Assembly: GCA_023525715.1 (NCBI GenBank)
Contig: CM042012.1
Location: 63,647,205 to 63,711,204, forward strand
From: Cichorium intybus
Lineage: Eukaryota > Streptophyta > Magnoliopsida > Asterales > Asteraceae
Reading direction: 5' to 3'
DNA: 64,000 bases
Part shown: positions 36,601 through 49,022 of the stretch, piece after piece
Layout of the letters: every line of letters starts with the position of its first letter
How positions within the stretch are numbered: position 1 is the first letter of the stretch
The notes under the pieces: generated by a model
What the model saw: the letters and a program-made list of their open reading frames with translations, nothing else
Database searches by the model: none
What the model was told of the DNA's origin: nothing
Made by a program: the position numbers and the translations under genes

Positions 36601-37048
36601 TCAGATTCTTTGCATTGGCATGACCAAGGCGTTTATGCCACAACATCGCGCTTTGTTCTGCAGCTCTTGATAATAAGCAGGTGATGTTTTCGGGAGTGTT
36701 GTGATTCATGTCGATGATGTAAGCATTGCTTTTTCGTTCAGATCGAACAAGAATCCACTCCTCTGGAATGACTACACCGGGTTTGAGAATTATACATTCC
36801 TTCTTTGTAAAATGGGTTGAAAAACCCTTGTCGCATATTTGAGAAACGCTTAGCAGACTGTGCTTGGGCTCAAGTACAAAATTGACGTTCTGAAATTTCA
36901 ACACACCATTCGACACTGTCCCTCTTTGTGTGATCATCCCTTTTCCACCTCCCGCAAAGCAAATACATCCCCCATTAAATTTCTCAATGTTGTGTAATTG
37001 GGACATGTCGCCTGTCATGTGCCTAGAACAGCCACTATCAACATACTA
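33653..37048 (-). pseudogene. pol: Copia B pol: protease, integrase, RT, RNase H
   Basis: All domains are in one minus-strand frame. Protease YVDSGCSRHMTGD begins right after a TAG at 37046-37048, where a Trp codon is normally found. Pre-integrase MLWHKRLGHANAKNL...CVACAQGKHHRK follows. Integrase has HMDLFGP, RCDNGTESKN and QQNGVAERRNRT. RT runs from WMDAMHEELNQFEKLNVW, with YVDD at 34603-34592. RNase H has DSNYGG, STAEAEYVVA and FCNNEAA. In-frame stops are TAG 37046, TAG 36395, TAA 35687, TGA 35501, TAA 34553 (17 codons after YVDD) and TAG 34232. I see no frameshift inside pol. The RNase H catalytic position usually read as Asp in FCD is Asn here. No functional pol can be made. Confidence 0.9.
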
Positions 37049-37095
37049 AGGTCTACTGATATTCCTCTGTAACTGTTCCTGCACAGGTTGCGGGA

Positions 37096-39821
37096 TCAAT
37101 TAGATTTAAGCACCCAGTCCATATGGAAACTAGGTTGACCTTGACTATCAATACATTTAACCGATTCAAAACTCATGTCATGTTGATCAAATAATGGTGA
37201 AACATTAGAAATTGTTTTAAAACTGCCTTTAGGAACCCATTTAACATTTGGTTTGAAAAGTTTTACTTTTGACCAAATGGGAACATTTATATTTGTAGTA
37301 GAATCAGAACTACTAGAAGTTGATTCTTGAAATGACTTTGGTCTTACAACGGTTGGTAAGACATAGTTACTTCTAGAAGCAGTTCGATTCCAGGCATTCG
37401 TGTTATTTTGATTTTTCTTTCTAGAACGTGACCTTGAGGGTTTTCTCTTATGAGTTTTCCCTTTTGGTACATTCTGCCAAACCTGTTTATTTTGAGAGGC
37501 ATACATATGTCAGGGACAATTTCTGGCTATATGACCGACAATTCCACAATTAAAACAAGTCTGCCTTTTCAAAGGTACATTGGAATTCTGTCCAGGTCCA
37601 GATATATGCAAATAATTTCCACACACACACAAGCATGTAACAGGTTTATCAACCAAAACATTTTTCCTAGCAGTTTTCAAACCAACATCACACAAAGTTT
37701 TAGAATCAACAGAAATCTTAGTGTCAAGTTTCACATCATCACACAAATCATCAGAATTAGTCTTCAAACAAGTTTTAACAAGATTAATAGCTGGCGAATC
37801 TTCAACATCCTCAATCTTCGTTTTTAATTTTATCTGCACATAAGATACAAACATCAGTAGATTTCATTTCAGAACTTTCAGCGGTGCCAGATGTATTCTT
37901 TTGAATATAATTTGACAGAAAACATTCTTCTGATTCTTTAGTGTCTGGGGATGGTGTAAAATTATTATTGTATGGAGGAGGAACAACACTATATCCAAGA
38001 CCTTCACCATGTATGTTTCACCAAACTGTTTGTTTTTCAAGTATATATTCAATTACTTCACTCGATACATAGACTTTCTTAAAAGTTGATTCAGCATTTT
38101 CAAATTTTGATTTTAATGTATTGAGTTCAGTAGTTAAACTAGCAATATCTTTATTTGTAAACTTAAGATGGCAATTCCTTATGGTAAGTTCATCTTGAAT
38201 TTTCAGATAATTAGAAGTTTTAGCATCTAAGGCTTCCTGAAGAGGTTTTAATTTTCTTTTGTGTTTATAAACAAGGTTTTCTAATTCAAACATTTCTCTA
38301 ACTAAGTTCTCATTCAATTCACGATATTCAGCAATTATGTCAATACAAGCTTGAGAAGAGCAAGAAACTTCACTAACCTCATCATCAGCAGGAGTAGTAG
38401 AAACCATGAATGCAAACTGCAAGTCCATCATCTCTCCTTCAGCAGCATCCACATCCATCTCTCCTTCAATCTGGGCCAGGTGAGCTCTACCCTCTCCATT
38501 CAAATTCAAGTCCTGCAACTGATCCTCCCAGGTGAATTGCTGAGCTACCATTGCCCTTTCAGCATTCTGAGGATGAGCAACTTCACGATTTGTTCCAACT
38601 GGTACCATGGTTCTGTCTGGATTCTCCATTCTAGGCTTGGTACACTCACGGGCAAAATGACCGAGCTAGCTTGTTGCAGTTGAAACACCTTAGATTAGCT
38701 TTTCCAAAACTCACCTTCCTCTCACCATTGTTGTTCACCCAACTGTTTCTTCATGTTCTCTGAGTGAATTTCTTGGCCCTATGCACCGCCATAGCAATGT
38801 GCCAAGAAATGTCCATTTCTTCCAAGTCATCTGGATTGATTTGATCAAGATCTCCCGCAGTCATAGGATGAAACAGTTCACCAGCAACCAAGGCATTGTA
38901 ACAGTTCAGGAGACCAGCCATCATACTAAGATTCTCTTCAACATCTTTTGGAAGAGTTTGAGCAGCAGTTGGGGTCTTGGTAGAAGAAGCAGCAACAGGT
39001 GGAGCTTGAGGTGCCACTGAAGATGAAACAGACTAAAATTGAGCTTTGAATTTAGTAGTGGCTTGACCAGTAGTTTGAACAGAGAAAGCATTGTTTGTTG
39101 AAGTTCCAATGTTAGCAGACTGGTATGAGCTAACATGATTCATTTCCCTCTGTTTGTCATCCATGTCACAAGATTTTATAATAGCCATAATCTCAAAAAG
39201 TGAGAGTCTAGCTAAGTCTTTGGTTTTCTTGATGACTGCCACGTTCATGTCCGAGCTTCTAGGAAGAGAATTGAGAAGCTTCTTGTTTACAGCAATCTTT
39301 GGAAATGTGATCCCAGCAGTTGACAACTCAGTGTGTAGAGTGATGAAATGTTGTAGCTGAGCTTCAAGAGATTCTCCAAGGATGTGATTAAACAAATTGA
39401 ACCTTTGACGAAGCATATCTTGCATGCTTTGCTTCATATCCTCACTTCCTTCATAGACATCAATCAACGCGTCCCACAAAGATTTAGCAGTTGCGTATTC
39501 ACGAAAACCCTGAGCAATTTCCGGTGAAAGTGTCATTGAAAGAGTAGCCAGTGCTCTTTGATCAGGTTCCACTTTCTCAAAGTCCAAGTCAGAATATTCT
39601 TCAAACGGCTTATCAGACACAACATCACCTCTGGTTACGGTAATTCTGACTGGTGGACGTAAGAAACATTTCTAAAGCTTGACGTCTTTCATCTTGATAT
39701 ACTACTCAAATCTGTATTTCCATTCGGTAAAACCTTCAGATTTGATTAATCGGGGAATACGGGTAACGGTACCCATAACAGAATCGAGATTATTGTTAAC
39801 GTTTGAAATAGCGGGATCCAT
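37096..39821 (-). pseudogene. gag: Copia B gag with two zinc knuckles and a coiled coil
   Basis: The start is taken at ATG 39821 (MDPAISNVNNNLDSVM), in frame with the UBN2-type capsid at 39620-39033 (AKSLWDALIDVYEG, MLRQRFNLFNHILGE). Stops: TAG 39702, TAG 39672, TAG 39033, TGA 38751. The first zinc knuckle (CFNCNKL... near 38685-38650) is split by a 4-bp duplication, AGCTAGCT at 38664-38671, that shifts the frame. The next block (38629-38018) is acidic and then heptad-rich (ENLVREMFELENLVYKHKRK), predicting a coiled coil. After another frame change a second, intact knuckle CFNCGIVGHIARNC lies near 37555-37512. A Lys/Arg/Ser-rich tail ends KWVPKG...DWVLKSN, and the frame changes again before protease. 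Two knuckles around a coiled coil make a gag far longer than the usual copia type. Confidence 0.82.
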
Positions 39822-40528
39822 TGGGAATTAGTCTTGAAAAAAAAAACTTCAAAAATGATCACGAAAGTTTTAATTTTTTACGGAACCGAACAACTTGAAG
39901 GATGCACCAAACAAACTTTACCGAACAGCCTGGAGCGAGAAACACCTTAAACGAGCAAAGTCCACTTGACCGAACAATAAACAAGCCGAACAACTTTTCA
40001 ACTGGACCGATTAACAGACACAGAACAACAAACCAATCAACAACCGAACAATAAAACGATCAAGCAACTTAGCAAGTAACCAAAACCGATCAACAAAAGT
40101 GAACCGAGCAACACCGAACAAAGGAAAACCCTAAAAGCACCGAATAATCACAAATGGGCCAACCAAACAACACCGAGTTGGACCGAGAAACTCAAATGCT
40201 GACCGAATAACTTCCAAAAACCCTAAGCAATCAAATCCGCCGCCGAACAACCACAAGGAGCATGACCGAGCAACAATTTTCAGATTCGGATCTCACAAAC
40301 AAGTCCGTAAACAACAATTTTGGATCAAAAAAAGAGATTTGGATGATTTTTGGATGAAGATTATCAAGAACACCAAGAACACTAAGCTCAAAAACACCAA
40401 AAACAGTCAAGAACAGTCCAAAAACGGATCAAAACACCCAAAACAAGTCCAGAAACCTTCAAATATTCAAAATCCAAGCAAAGGTAGAATGAGATTGATA
40501 CCAAAAACTTAAAAACAAAAGGTTTCAA
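39822..40528 (-). other. Copia B leader
   Basis: Non-coding, A-rich sequence between primer site and gag, with many 'ACCGAACAA' words. On the minus strand these read TTGTTCGGT, and the same word recurs in the LTRs (e.g. 31740-31755, 40845). Confidence 0.5.
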
Positions 40529-40540
40529 GCTTTGATACCA
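40529..40540 (-). other. Primer-binding site of copia B
   Basis: TGGTATCAAAGC on the minus strand, two bases from the 5' LTR; one base off the standard initiator-Met site. Confidence 0.8.
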
Positions 40541-40542
40541 AT

Positions 40543-40946
40543 TGTAGGTCCCAAATTCTCTCTTAAGATCTTCAATAAATGGTATCAATCACACAATAAG
40601 AACACAAACAATATCACCTTCAACGTACTCTTGATTAAATCAAAGACTAGTACACAAGATGTTGTTGTTGCTTGAGCTTTGACAAGGTTTTTGCTATGAT
40701 CTTCTAATGCTCCAAAACAACAGACAAGGAACCCACCCTCAACAATGAGGACTCGACATCTACTTATACCTAGCGCCTAAAACCGATCAACACAAACCAC
40801 ATGGGCCGAACAACTAAGGCCTGACCGAACAACCCATAGGTTGTTCGGTTCCAACCGAAAAACCACAAAAAGCCTATATCTTTTATATTTAACATTTTCA
40901 GTCCCTATAAATAAAAGATTAAACCAACTAAAATTAATTCCTAACA
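40543..40946 (-). repeat. 5' LTR of copia B (404 bp)
   Basis: Pairs with 31452-31853; flanked by CCCTA at 40947-40951. Confidence 0.93.
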
Positions 40947-40951
40947 CCCTA

Positions 40952-41601
40952 GATGCTCTCTTCCTCCTCTCTTGATTCCGCCAACTTAAGGCCTCCCATC
41001 TCCCTCCTTTTTGGCAATTTTTGCCAAACTCTAATTAGGATTTGTGCCTCTTGTCCCCTCCCTTGTGGAAGTTTGTTCAGTTTGTTCTTTTGGTGTTCTT
41101 GGGTGTGAATCAAAAGAGGAATTCTGGTTAGGATCTTTACATCCAAAGAAAGAGGTAAATGTTTTTTATTCATCTTTTAAGTTGCTATAATTGATATGAA
41201 CAATATGATCATTGTCAGTTTTTGTATTAACACATGATTTGATATTGTTAAGACTTCTACTGTGAACTGTTTTTGTTATTTATTGATCAAATACCTTAAG
41301 TGGTATCACAACCTTGTTTCATAGGTTATATGCATTATTGGATCCCAATTGAATCATGAATTTGTGTTTGCATGGTTATTATTTTCAAGATTTTTAGGGT
41401 TTATGGTAGAATCCTTTTGAATTTGCATGATATGATTTTCAATAATAGGGTTTATGCTAGAATGCCTTTTCTTGAAATTGCATGTTATGATTTTCTCATA
41501 TTAGGGTTTCTAGAAAGCCTTTTTCAAAAATTTTAGGGCTTTGGTAGTGACCTTGTGCCTTTGCTTGTGCATTAGGTTTGCCTGGAAACTAGGGTTTCTT
41601 G
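40952..41601 (+). repeat. Copia C: right part of 5' LTR, primer site, start of body
   Basis: LTR to 41299 (ending ATACCTTAA), then G and the primer site TGGTATCACAAC at 41301-41312. The body up to 41601 is AT-rich and non-coding. Bases 41597-41601 (TCTTG) are the left target duplication of D. Confidence 0.6.
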
Positions 41602-42368
41602 TAAAGGGTTTTCTAGCAAACAATGAACAAATAATCTCTTATGGTTCACATGCAACCCTAGAAAGATCTATGTTTTCTTCTATGAAAATAATAAACTAAA
41701 GCTAAAGGCCAACAATAATTTCCAAAGTTTAAAAAAAGAATTACCAACCTTTGAATCTTGTTCTTGAAGCTAGCAGCACAAGTGTCATGCCTCAAATGCA
41801 AGTCACACCCAAAGCAATGGAGAAGACAGTTCAGCAGAGTAATCTTGTTCAAAAGTGGCGTAGAAAATGGAGTGCCAGGAGTCTCCTTTTATAGCCTCTA
41901 GGGTTACACCTGAAACCCTAAGGAGCCTCCTTGGTGGGCAAGCCTGTTGACCACTTGGACCAAACTTTCTAAACCCTAATTAGGGTTTTCGCCACCCTTG
42001 GAAGAATCCTCTAAGGTGGCGCCAAATCTAGCCCCTGGCTTCTGGGTTGTCAGTAATTCAACTATTGAATAAATACAAACCAGTCCGTGTACTTTTAATT
42101 AATTAATTTAATCACTGAATTAAATCCAATTAATTCTAGATTAAATCTTAATTAATTATTATAGTTTCTAATTAATATATTAACACTTAAATATATTAAT
42201 AAACCATTTAATTAATTCTATTGATTTATTAAACATTTAATAAATCAACCTTTTACTCTACTGAACTCTATCCTAACCTCCAGCTATGAGGGCAACCCTA
42301 ATGGACTTTGCTTCAATTAACAAGATAAATATAAATATAAAGTCATGGCTTAGACACCTAATCCAACA
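41602..42368 (-). repeat. 3' LTR of copia D (767 bp)
   Basis: Non-coding. The adjoining polypurine tract (minus strand, about 42384-42369) is weakened compared with the AAGTGGGAGGT of element F. Confidence 0.9.
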
Positions 42369-43448
42369 GTCTTTCACTTGGATAAGTCTATGACTTTAAT
42401 TTATCTTCTGATTAATAAACAACCTGCAGCTTCCTAGAAATTGCTGCTGAACTCTGACCTAGTCAGTTCTGTCCATAGATAAGTTATCATATGATCCTTC
42501 GTCTAACAAGATATTTTCAGACACGAGACATGGATTGAGATCAATCTCTGTCCGATACTCTGTTTCCCGATTTCCGATTCTGCTTATGACTTTCGGACTT
42601 CTAATTGAACACATCAATTTAGTCCAGGCTGGCCAGCACTTTAGTCAACTTCAAAATCATCGAGCGGCCTACAGATATCTGTTTCCCATCAGGGTCAAGG
42701 AACGAATAAGCTTCGACTCATATGATTGTGTCTTTTACTTATCAAATCCTACACAACAATGCGTTTGTAACATCGAGTTACTGATGCGTTTACGTACTAT
42801 CAATGCACAACCGACTCGTAAATTTCAACTCATATGTCTCCGCTTCAAGATCATACGATATTATCGTCCCAACATTGCTCGTGATGTTATCCATGAAGCA
42901 ATCTATTGAGTGCAGGTTTATCCAATACTCAAATCTCTATTTCTAAGTACTCGTGAACGTTGTAGCAGTCTTACTGCAATGTCTAACTCCTTAGACAATC
43001 TACAAACCAATTCACGACAGTCTTTGTTCATACTTACTCCCGAAAAGTATGAGCGACTGTGGACTTTTGAATAATCAAATTATTCAGGAAGTGAAACATG
43101 CAAAGACGAAACTTAAAATCTGACTGGTAGCTACTCTTGCTAATTACCAAGTCTCCACGAGGTAATCACCAAGTCGGATTTTACATAAAACTATTATCGG
43201 TTTCTAGATTCATTTTAAACTATTTAATCCGTGTTATGTATCTATGTCTACTTGACCTTTCACTCTTTCTATGTATTCAAATGTTACACATTTATACACT
43301 TTATCCGATCGGATATCCTTCCGATGATATTTCAATTTGGTCATACTGTCATTCTCACTAACAACTCCATTCTATGTACTGTGACTTTCCATGGTTCTCG
43401 GGATCTTTAGTTCACATGACTGCACCCTGAGACTATTTCGAGGTGTTA

Positions 43449-43480
43449 CGATGTGCCGGTGAGCCACACGCGCTCCATCG
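43449..43480 (-). other. Conserved-core hairpin, D copy 3
   Basis: Arms CGATG (43449-43453) and CATCG (43476-43480) enclose the 22-nt core that in the element's sense reads GAGCGCGTGTGG-CTCA-CCGGCA. Lies in the 3' part of D. Confidence 0.75.
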
Positions 43481-44408
43481 GAATGCCAACGAAATTCTTT
43501 AACCATTAAGTCCTTATTTTAAAAACTCTTTTCAAATTGTTATCAACATTCACCCCTAATCATTTTCCAATGATTTCTCACGTATGTATAAAATCCATCA
43601 AGTATTCCCAGCCAGGTCATATCCTGAATCTGACTCAGTATGTTCTAAGCATTAAGTCATCAAGACATGTTCATGACACTTTTGATCGATCCAAGAAACT
43701 TGTTGGATTCGATCTAGTCCTATTCCAAACCCTTTTGGAATCTAAGGATTACTTATAATCCTTTTGTCACGACTTTTAATAACTATATCCTTTTGGATAC
43801 TTTTTCTCATGCATCTTGAATCTCATCAAAATCATGCTTATTATGGCCAGGTTTATACTGATGACAACATCTATCTGATATATGTTAATGGAGTATGTAA
43901 GTATACTGCACCTTTTATATCTCTCATGCCAAATCATTACACTCTGCAATGACAGAAAACTATTTCCTAGGGCAATGCATCTTGAGTCTCATCAAGATCA
44001 TTTTGGCAGAGTCTCGATCTATCTCATAGACGTTTATAACCACCCGAGCATGCCGTATCTTTATTAAGTCTTTCATAGCGATCCGTCTCTTAACACCAAG
44101 TCATTACACTTTGTAATGAAAAGAGACGTTTCCTAGAAACATTATGTAACACACATATGAAGATAGAGATAACAGCGACACTCCCACTAGCTTTAGCACG
44201 GTTATGGACTAATCACAAAATCCAGAGCTTATGGCACATTTTGAAAATCCAAACCTTTCTGACATCTTAATGGATATCTTTCAGCCCTTTCTCAAAATCC
44301 AATCCTTTGACATATTTTGAGAATCTGAATATCCTTTCTTGCGAGATGGCCATGGGGTAATCCCGGGCCCACGTTCCTTTATACTGGCATACTCTTTTTG
44401 AGTCCCCA

Positions 44409-44442
44409 TTAGTGTGCCGGTGATCCACACGCGCTCCACTAA
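44409..44442 (-). other. Conserved-core hairpin, D copy 4
   Basis: Arms TTAGTG (44409-44414) and CACTAA (44437-44442) enclose the core GAGCGCGTGTGG-ATCA-CCGGCA in the element's sense. Lies in the 3' part of D. Confidence 0.75.
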
Positions 44443-46602
44443 CGACTTACATTATGTAGTATGCTTTCAGATTTCATCTTCTATTGAGAGTGCTTCTCTC
44501 GGAGTCAATTACTTGACTCTGAGTATCGTCTCACTCAACCAGATGTTCTGAAGGTATGTTTCTGTCCATGCTGCTTTCGTTTGATGATTCAATTACTCCC
44601 ACTGGTTTTTAGACCAGGTGTAAAATCAATCAAAATGCCACATAGACTGTATCTCGTCCTAAGGTTCTCTTAATTGGCAGAAACTGGGCTCACCAATGCT
44701 TCCAAGTAGTCGGATTGTAAATCCGTACCAACTATAGTGTTTTACCACTATTCGGTATGTCACCCCGATCATAACTACTTATGATGGTGATCAGTACTAC
44801 TGGTCAAGGGAAGATAATGTCAGTATTAAAATAGAAATCTGATTTTTGCTCTAAGCCTAGTGATGACTAAAGGTTCTTTCACTTGGCCAATCCTAAACTC
44901 ATTCAGGACTGTCCCAACTCCCACTGTTTCCTTAGAACATGAGTTCTTACTAAAAGAGCTCTTTCTTTTATAGGTGTAGCGGGATAGCCAGTGAAAACGA
45001 CATTGCTGATCAGGTTCAGGTAGTCATGAGGTTCGGATGAACACTACAAGACCCTGGACTCTCAATGTAAGAGTGGGACAATCCCAGCTTCACATTTCAG
45101 ACAATGTTTGCAAAACCTACATAGTCGAAGAATGTGGTCGGAATATGGTCTGACTGGTTTAGTATTCAATTCATTGGAAACTAATTGACAATGTATCTTA
45201 TACATCGAGGATCGAACTGTTTCGACCAATGCTCCATCATCTTCCCTAAGACACATTATAACTATTAATGTTCTTGGAAGTGAATAAACTGTGAAACATT
45301 TTCCCAGTTTATGCTGTCAGTCAGGTTCTGTGGATCTTGTACTTCCTTTGAAGTCCTTGAACTGTTCAAGGTTTCAATCCAATCGCTTATTCTGATAAGC
45401 GAAGCCATATTCGTCATACCGACTGACAAATATCGCGAAGTACAAATAATTGTGTTCTCTTTCAAGATTTGAGCAGTGCACATTAACAAATATGTTCGTT
45501 GCTCCTAATCTCAACGTCTTTTACATATCTATGTAAACTTATGACTTTGTTAATTCTGTTCAAGACTTGCAATCTTCAGTTGACTCTAAGTCAACTGGTT
45601 CCAAAATCCTATCCTTTGGATCTTTGGGTGATTCATTTCTTGCCACATGTGCTTTATAAAGAACTTAATCATCATCTGACTCTAAGTCAAATGATTCCAA
45701 AGTCCTGTCGAACTGGATCTTTGGTTGATTCATTTCTTAACACATTAAGAACTCAATTCATCATGTGACTCTAAGTCAAATGATTCCAAAGTCCTGTCCA
45801 ACTGGACCTTTGGTTGAATTGATTCTTATCATATTCACTTTAACAATCATAAGGAGCACAATTCCTAAAATCCAAACACTTTGGATGTATCAATATTCAA
45901 GTTATTACTAATCATGCATTCAACACAATCATACAATATTTCAAGGATATTTCAAACAACATGTGTTAAAAGAAAATTGACAATTTTATTAAAACAAAAT
46001 CCTTGAACAATGTATTATATGATAGACAATGTCATACGCATCTGATAAGCTAATAACATGATTTCAACATCTAACTAAAACTCTAAAACTGCATGAGCTT
46101 CAGATCCAATATGAATATGCTCCTATACAACAACATCCCACATCCTACAGAGTCCATGCATACAGAGCAAATGTGAGAAACACATCCTGTATCAAGGAAC
46201 TAAGGATCAGGTGTTCTGAGTTTTAAGATATTCCTGAGTTGCCAAACTGTTCGGCTTCGGAGCATTTTCCAATCTTTCCGTGACTGTGTCCCACCATGTG
46301 GATTCCCAGTTTGAACCATCGAGGAACCGGTCTAGACGATCTGGATCATTTCTTGATGTGTCCTATTACTGGACTCAATCTCGAAGCAGCTGAATCAATG
46401 GAACTATGCTTATCTATGAACGACTCATACAGAGTCAACATTGAATGCATATCCACGATTGTCTTATCTGGTTTCCCTTCCTGTACATCAGGATGAACGG
46501 ATCAGCGAGTCGAGCTAATGTTTTAACTCCCGATAAAAAAGGGAACCAAATTTATACAGTTCACCTGTGTGTCTCTCAGTCTTGAGAACATGTGAACTGG
46601 TG

Positions 46603-47007
46603 CTACTTCCTGCACACTTCAAACTCTTTGAAGATCTTAGCTCGTCCTTTCTCAACGAGTTCATGGAACCTTTCCACAACTAGCTGTGTTAACTTATCTG
46701 ACCCCAGGAATTCTAAATTCCTGCGGAACTCGGGGTCAATGATCAATAGTGTTAGGCAAAGAACTTTCCTTGACTTGACAATCAAGGAGTCATGCTCATC
46801 ACAGGCTACTGTGTGATGTCATGTTTTGGGTAGCGGACACTCAGTCAGATATGGCTTACCAGCAAAATAGAGAACTATTCTTTATTTATGAAGCCATACC
46901 ATATAGTTAAGGCCAGTCAGCCTTTCCATATTAGGCAGGTGCTTTCTGATGCTCTCAGAAGTGGGTGAAGGAGGAGAGGGAGGAGAATAGACACTTGATT
47001 TAGGCAT
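46603..47007 (-). pseudogene. gag: Copia D gag relic
   Basis: The ATG at 47007 (MPKSSVYSPPSPPSPTSESI) opens a copia gag frame: NYMVWLHK, then a TAA, then LYFAGKPYLTECPLP, a second stop, and IVKSRKVLCLTLLIIDPEFRRNLEFLG...FKEFEVCRK, ending at 46603. It matches the gag relic of F block by block. The domain ends before any zinc knuckle. Confidence 0.7.
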
Positions 47008-47336
47008 CTACAATAAACATAATTTTATTAGTTTAATTTATCCTTTTAAATAATTACCCAATTTATTATTTATTAAGGCTAGGACCCAAAAGACCCCAAC
47101 TATGATGTGAAGAGGGATGCCGTAATCACAACATAATGGTCATTAAGGTAGATAATACACTTATCAATTTCATCTCATGAAATTCCTAGATCTGTTGAGA
47201 CACATTGAACTGTTCAATGGCATGTTTAGTCTCGGATGTGCCCCACTGTTTGTGACTGGGATGCCGAGGATCACAAACCAGGTGTGAATAACCATGCAAA
47301 TTAGCTTGGTACTCTCGAAGTTGATTGCCATCTCTA

Positions 47337-47372
47337 ATTAACGTGCCGGTTAACCACACACGCTCCGTTAAT
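47337..47372 (-). other. Conserved-core hairpin, D copy 1
   Basis: Arms ATTAACG (47337-47343) and CGTTAAT (47366-47372), perfectly complementary, enclose the core GAGCGTGTGTGG-TTAA-CCGGCA (sense). Confidence 0.8.
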
Positions 47373-47416
47373 AATGACAAAATCGAGAAACCCATTGTAA
47401 GTCTTTGTGAACCCAT

Positions 47417-47452
47417 ATTGGTGTGCTGGTTAACCACACACGCTCCACCAAT
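47417..47452 (-). other. Conserved-core hairpin, D copy 2
   Basis: Arms ATTGGTG (47417-47423) and CACCAAT (47446-47452), perfectly complementary but different from copy 1, enclose the core GAGCGTGTGTGG-TTAA-CCAGCA (sense). Confidence 0.8.
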
Positions 47453-48237
47453 GTTTCACAAATTGCAATGTGCAATTTCATGGATTAGCACCAATTCACA
47501 TTTTTAAACCTAAAGTAACTAGATTGGGATTTGTTTGAGGTTCTAGTACTTTCAATTATAGCATTATACTTTTAAGAGGCTTAGCAGTTCTATCAAACCC
47601 GTTCGGCTAACGACACTCGACTGACCAGGAGAGCGGTGGGTAAGAGTAGATACCCATTAGACTAACATTTTATAGTCAGTCGCCTTATACCCTTTTTAGA
47701 GGACATTTTTATGAATGAGGCCTACTTGCGGTAAGACTAACCAATTTATCTTATATATAAATATTAACTTTTAATCATAAATATATAAGATATATTTTAA
47801 TCTCATTAAAATATTTTAGAATTAATTATCTAAGAATTTTCGCAAATTTATTTCTATTTTTCGAAAATTTAATTAATTCTTTAAGTGATTTAATTGGTCT
47901 TTTAATTAAAAATTTTAATTAAACTAATTAAATCAAGAATGGGGGACCACAAAATTAATCAAATTAATTTCCTATCCTTATTCCCTAATTCGAAAAATGC
48001 ATGCCAAGAATAAGGGGTTCCAGTTATTTAATTATCCAATAATTACCAAAACAACAACCAACTATTTAAGGCAGCAAATCAAGCAATTAAGGGGGAATAA
48101 AGAGGGTGGCGGCTAGGGTTAGGAAACCCTAGCCTAGGCCACGAAATTGAGGCCATTCCAAGAGAGTTTTTGGCAAAAACACTCAAGGCAAAAAACATTC
48201 AAGCAGTTTATATCAATTCATAAGAAAACAAGCCTAA

Positions 48238-48249
48238 GCTCTGATACCA
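48238..48249 (-). other. Primer-binding site of copia D
   Basis: TGGTATCAGAGC on the minus strand, one base from the 5' LTR. Confidence 0.85.
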
Positions 48250-48250
48250 C

Positions 48251-49017
48251 TAAAGGGTTTTCTAGCAAACAATGAACAAATAATCTCTTATGGTTCACAT
48301 GCAACCCTAGAAAGATCTATGTTTTCTTCTATGAAGATAATAAACTAAAGCTAAAGGCCAACAATAATTTCTAAAGTTTAAAACAAGAATTACCAACCTT
48401 TGAATCTTGTTCTTGAAGCTAGCAGCACAAGTGTCCTGCCTCAAATGCAAGTCACACCCAAAGCAATAGAGAAGACAGTCCAGCAGAGTAATCTTGTTCA
48501 AAAGTGGCATAGAAAATGGAGTGCCAGGAGTCTCCTTTTATAACCTCTAGGGTTACACCTGAAACCCTAAGGAGCCTCCTTGGTGGGCAAGCCTGTTGAC
48601 CACTTGGACCAGACTTTCTAAACCCTAATTAGGGTTTTCGCCACCCTTGGAAGAAGCCTCCAAGGTGGCACCAAATCTAGCCCCTGGCTTCTGGTTTGTC
48701 AGTAATTCAACTATTGAATAAATACAAACCAGTCCGTGCACTTTTAATTAATTAATTTAATCACTGAATTAAATCCAATTAATTATAGATTAAATCTTAA
48801 TTAATTATTATAGTTTCTAATTAATATATTAACACTTAAATATATTAATAAACCATTTAATTAATTCTATTGATTTATTAAACATTTAATAAATCAACCT
48901 TTTACTCTACTGAATTCTATTCTAACCTGCAGCTATGAGGGCAACCCAAATGGACTTTGCTTCAATTAACAAGATAAATATAAATATAAAGGCATGGCTT
49001 AGACACCTAATCCAACA
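48251..49017 (-). repeat. 5' LTR of copia D (767 bp)
   Basis: Same length as the 3' LTR with no indels; both share the same sharp ends. Confidence 0.9.
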
Positions 49018-49022
49018 TCTTG

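Larger units (their letters stand above)
31452..40946 (-). mobile_element. Copia element B, full length, non-autonomous copy
   Basis: This is a 9.5-kb minus-strand element with LTRs at 40543-40946 (5') and 31452-31853 (3'). On the minus strand they run TGTTAGGAATTAA...GGGACCTACA. The target duplication is perfect: CCCTA at 31447-31451 and 40947-40951. Primer site TGGTATCAAAGC is at 40540-40529 and the polypurine tract is at 31863-31854. Order gag, protease, integrase, RT, RNase H, then 1.8 kb non-coding. Coding is broken by at least ten in-frame stops and by three frame changes. By eye the LTRs differ at about a dozen positions (about 3%). It is inserted in the LTR of C. Confidence 0.93.
42385..46602 (-). 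pseudogene. Copia D: erased pol and 3' region
   Basis: No frame above about 75 codons carries a usable domain. A trace of integrase survives near 45256-45200 (GALVETVRSSMY, comparable to the DMVRSMM of better copies at 50425). The rest is collinear with F 57900-62840. Short perfect hairpins are abundant and shared with F: TCATTAC/GTAATGA with loop AAAGT in sense (44101-44119, imperfect copy 43934-43952), ATAGTG/CACTAT (44734-44751), and TTGACT/AGTCAA near 45585. The larger conserved hairpins at 43449-43480 and 44409-44442 are listed separately. Confidence 0.6.
47008..48237 (-). other. Copia D leader with paired conserved hairpins
   Basis: 1.2 kb of non-coding, AT-rich leader between primer site and gag. 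It holds two conserved-core hairpins (47337-47372 and 47417-47452), about 330 and 410 nt upstream of the gag ATG, and is collinear with the leaders of F and C. Confidence 0.65.
41602..49017 (-). mobile_element. Copia element D, full length, coding almost erased
   Basis: A 7.4-kb minus-strand element. The LTRs are exactly equal in length (767 bp), 48251-49017 (5') and 41602-42368 (3'). The target duplication TCTTG is perfect (41597-41601, 49018-49022). On the minus strand the LTRs run TGTTGGATTAGG...CCCTTTA, so the 3' terminal dinucleotide is TA, not CA. Primer site TGGTATCAGAGC is at 48249-48238. By eye the LTRs differ at about 21 positions (about 2.7%). The inside keeps a gag relic, a trace of integrase and conserved hairpins. 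It is collinear with element F in the same sense and inserted in copia C. Confidence 0.9.

Noticed and set aside
42535..42909. 124-codon plus-strand frame
   Set aside because: Antisense to the D body, no recognisable domain, and the homologous part of F has no such frame.
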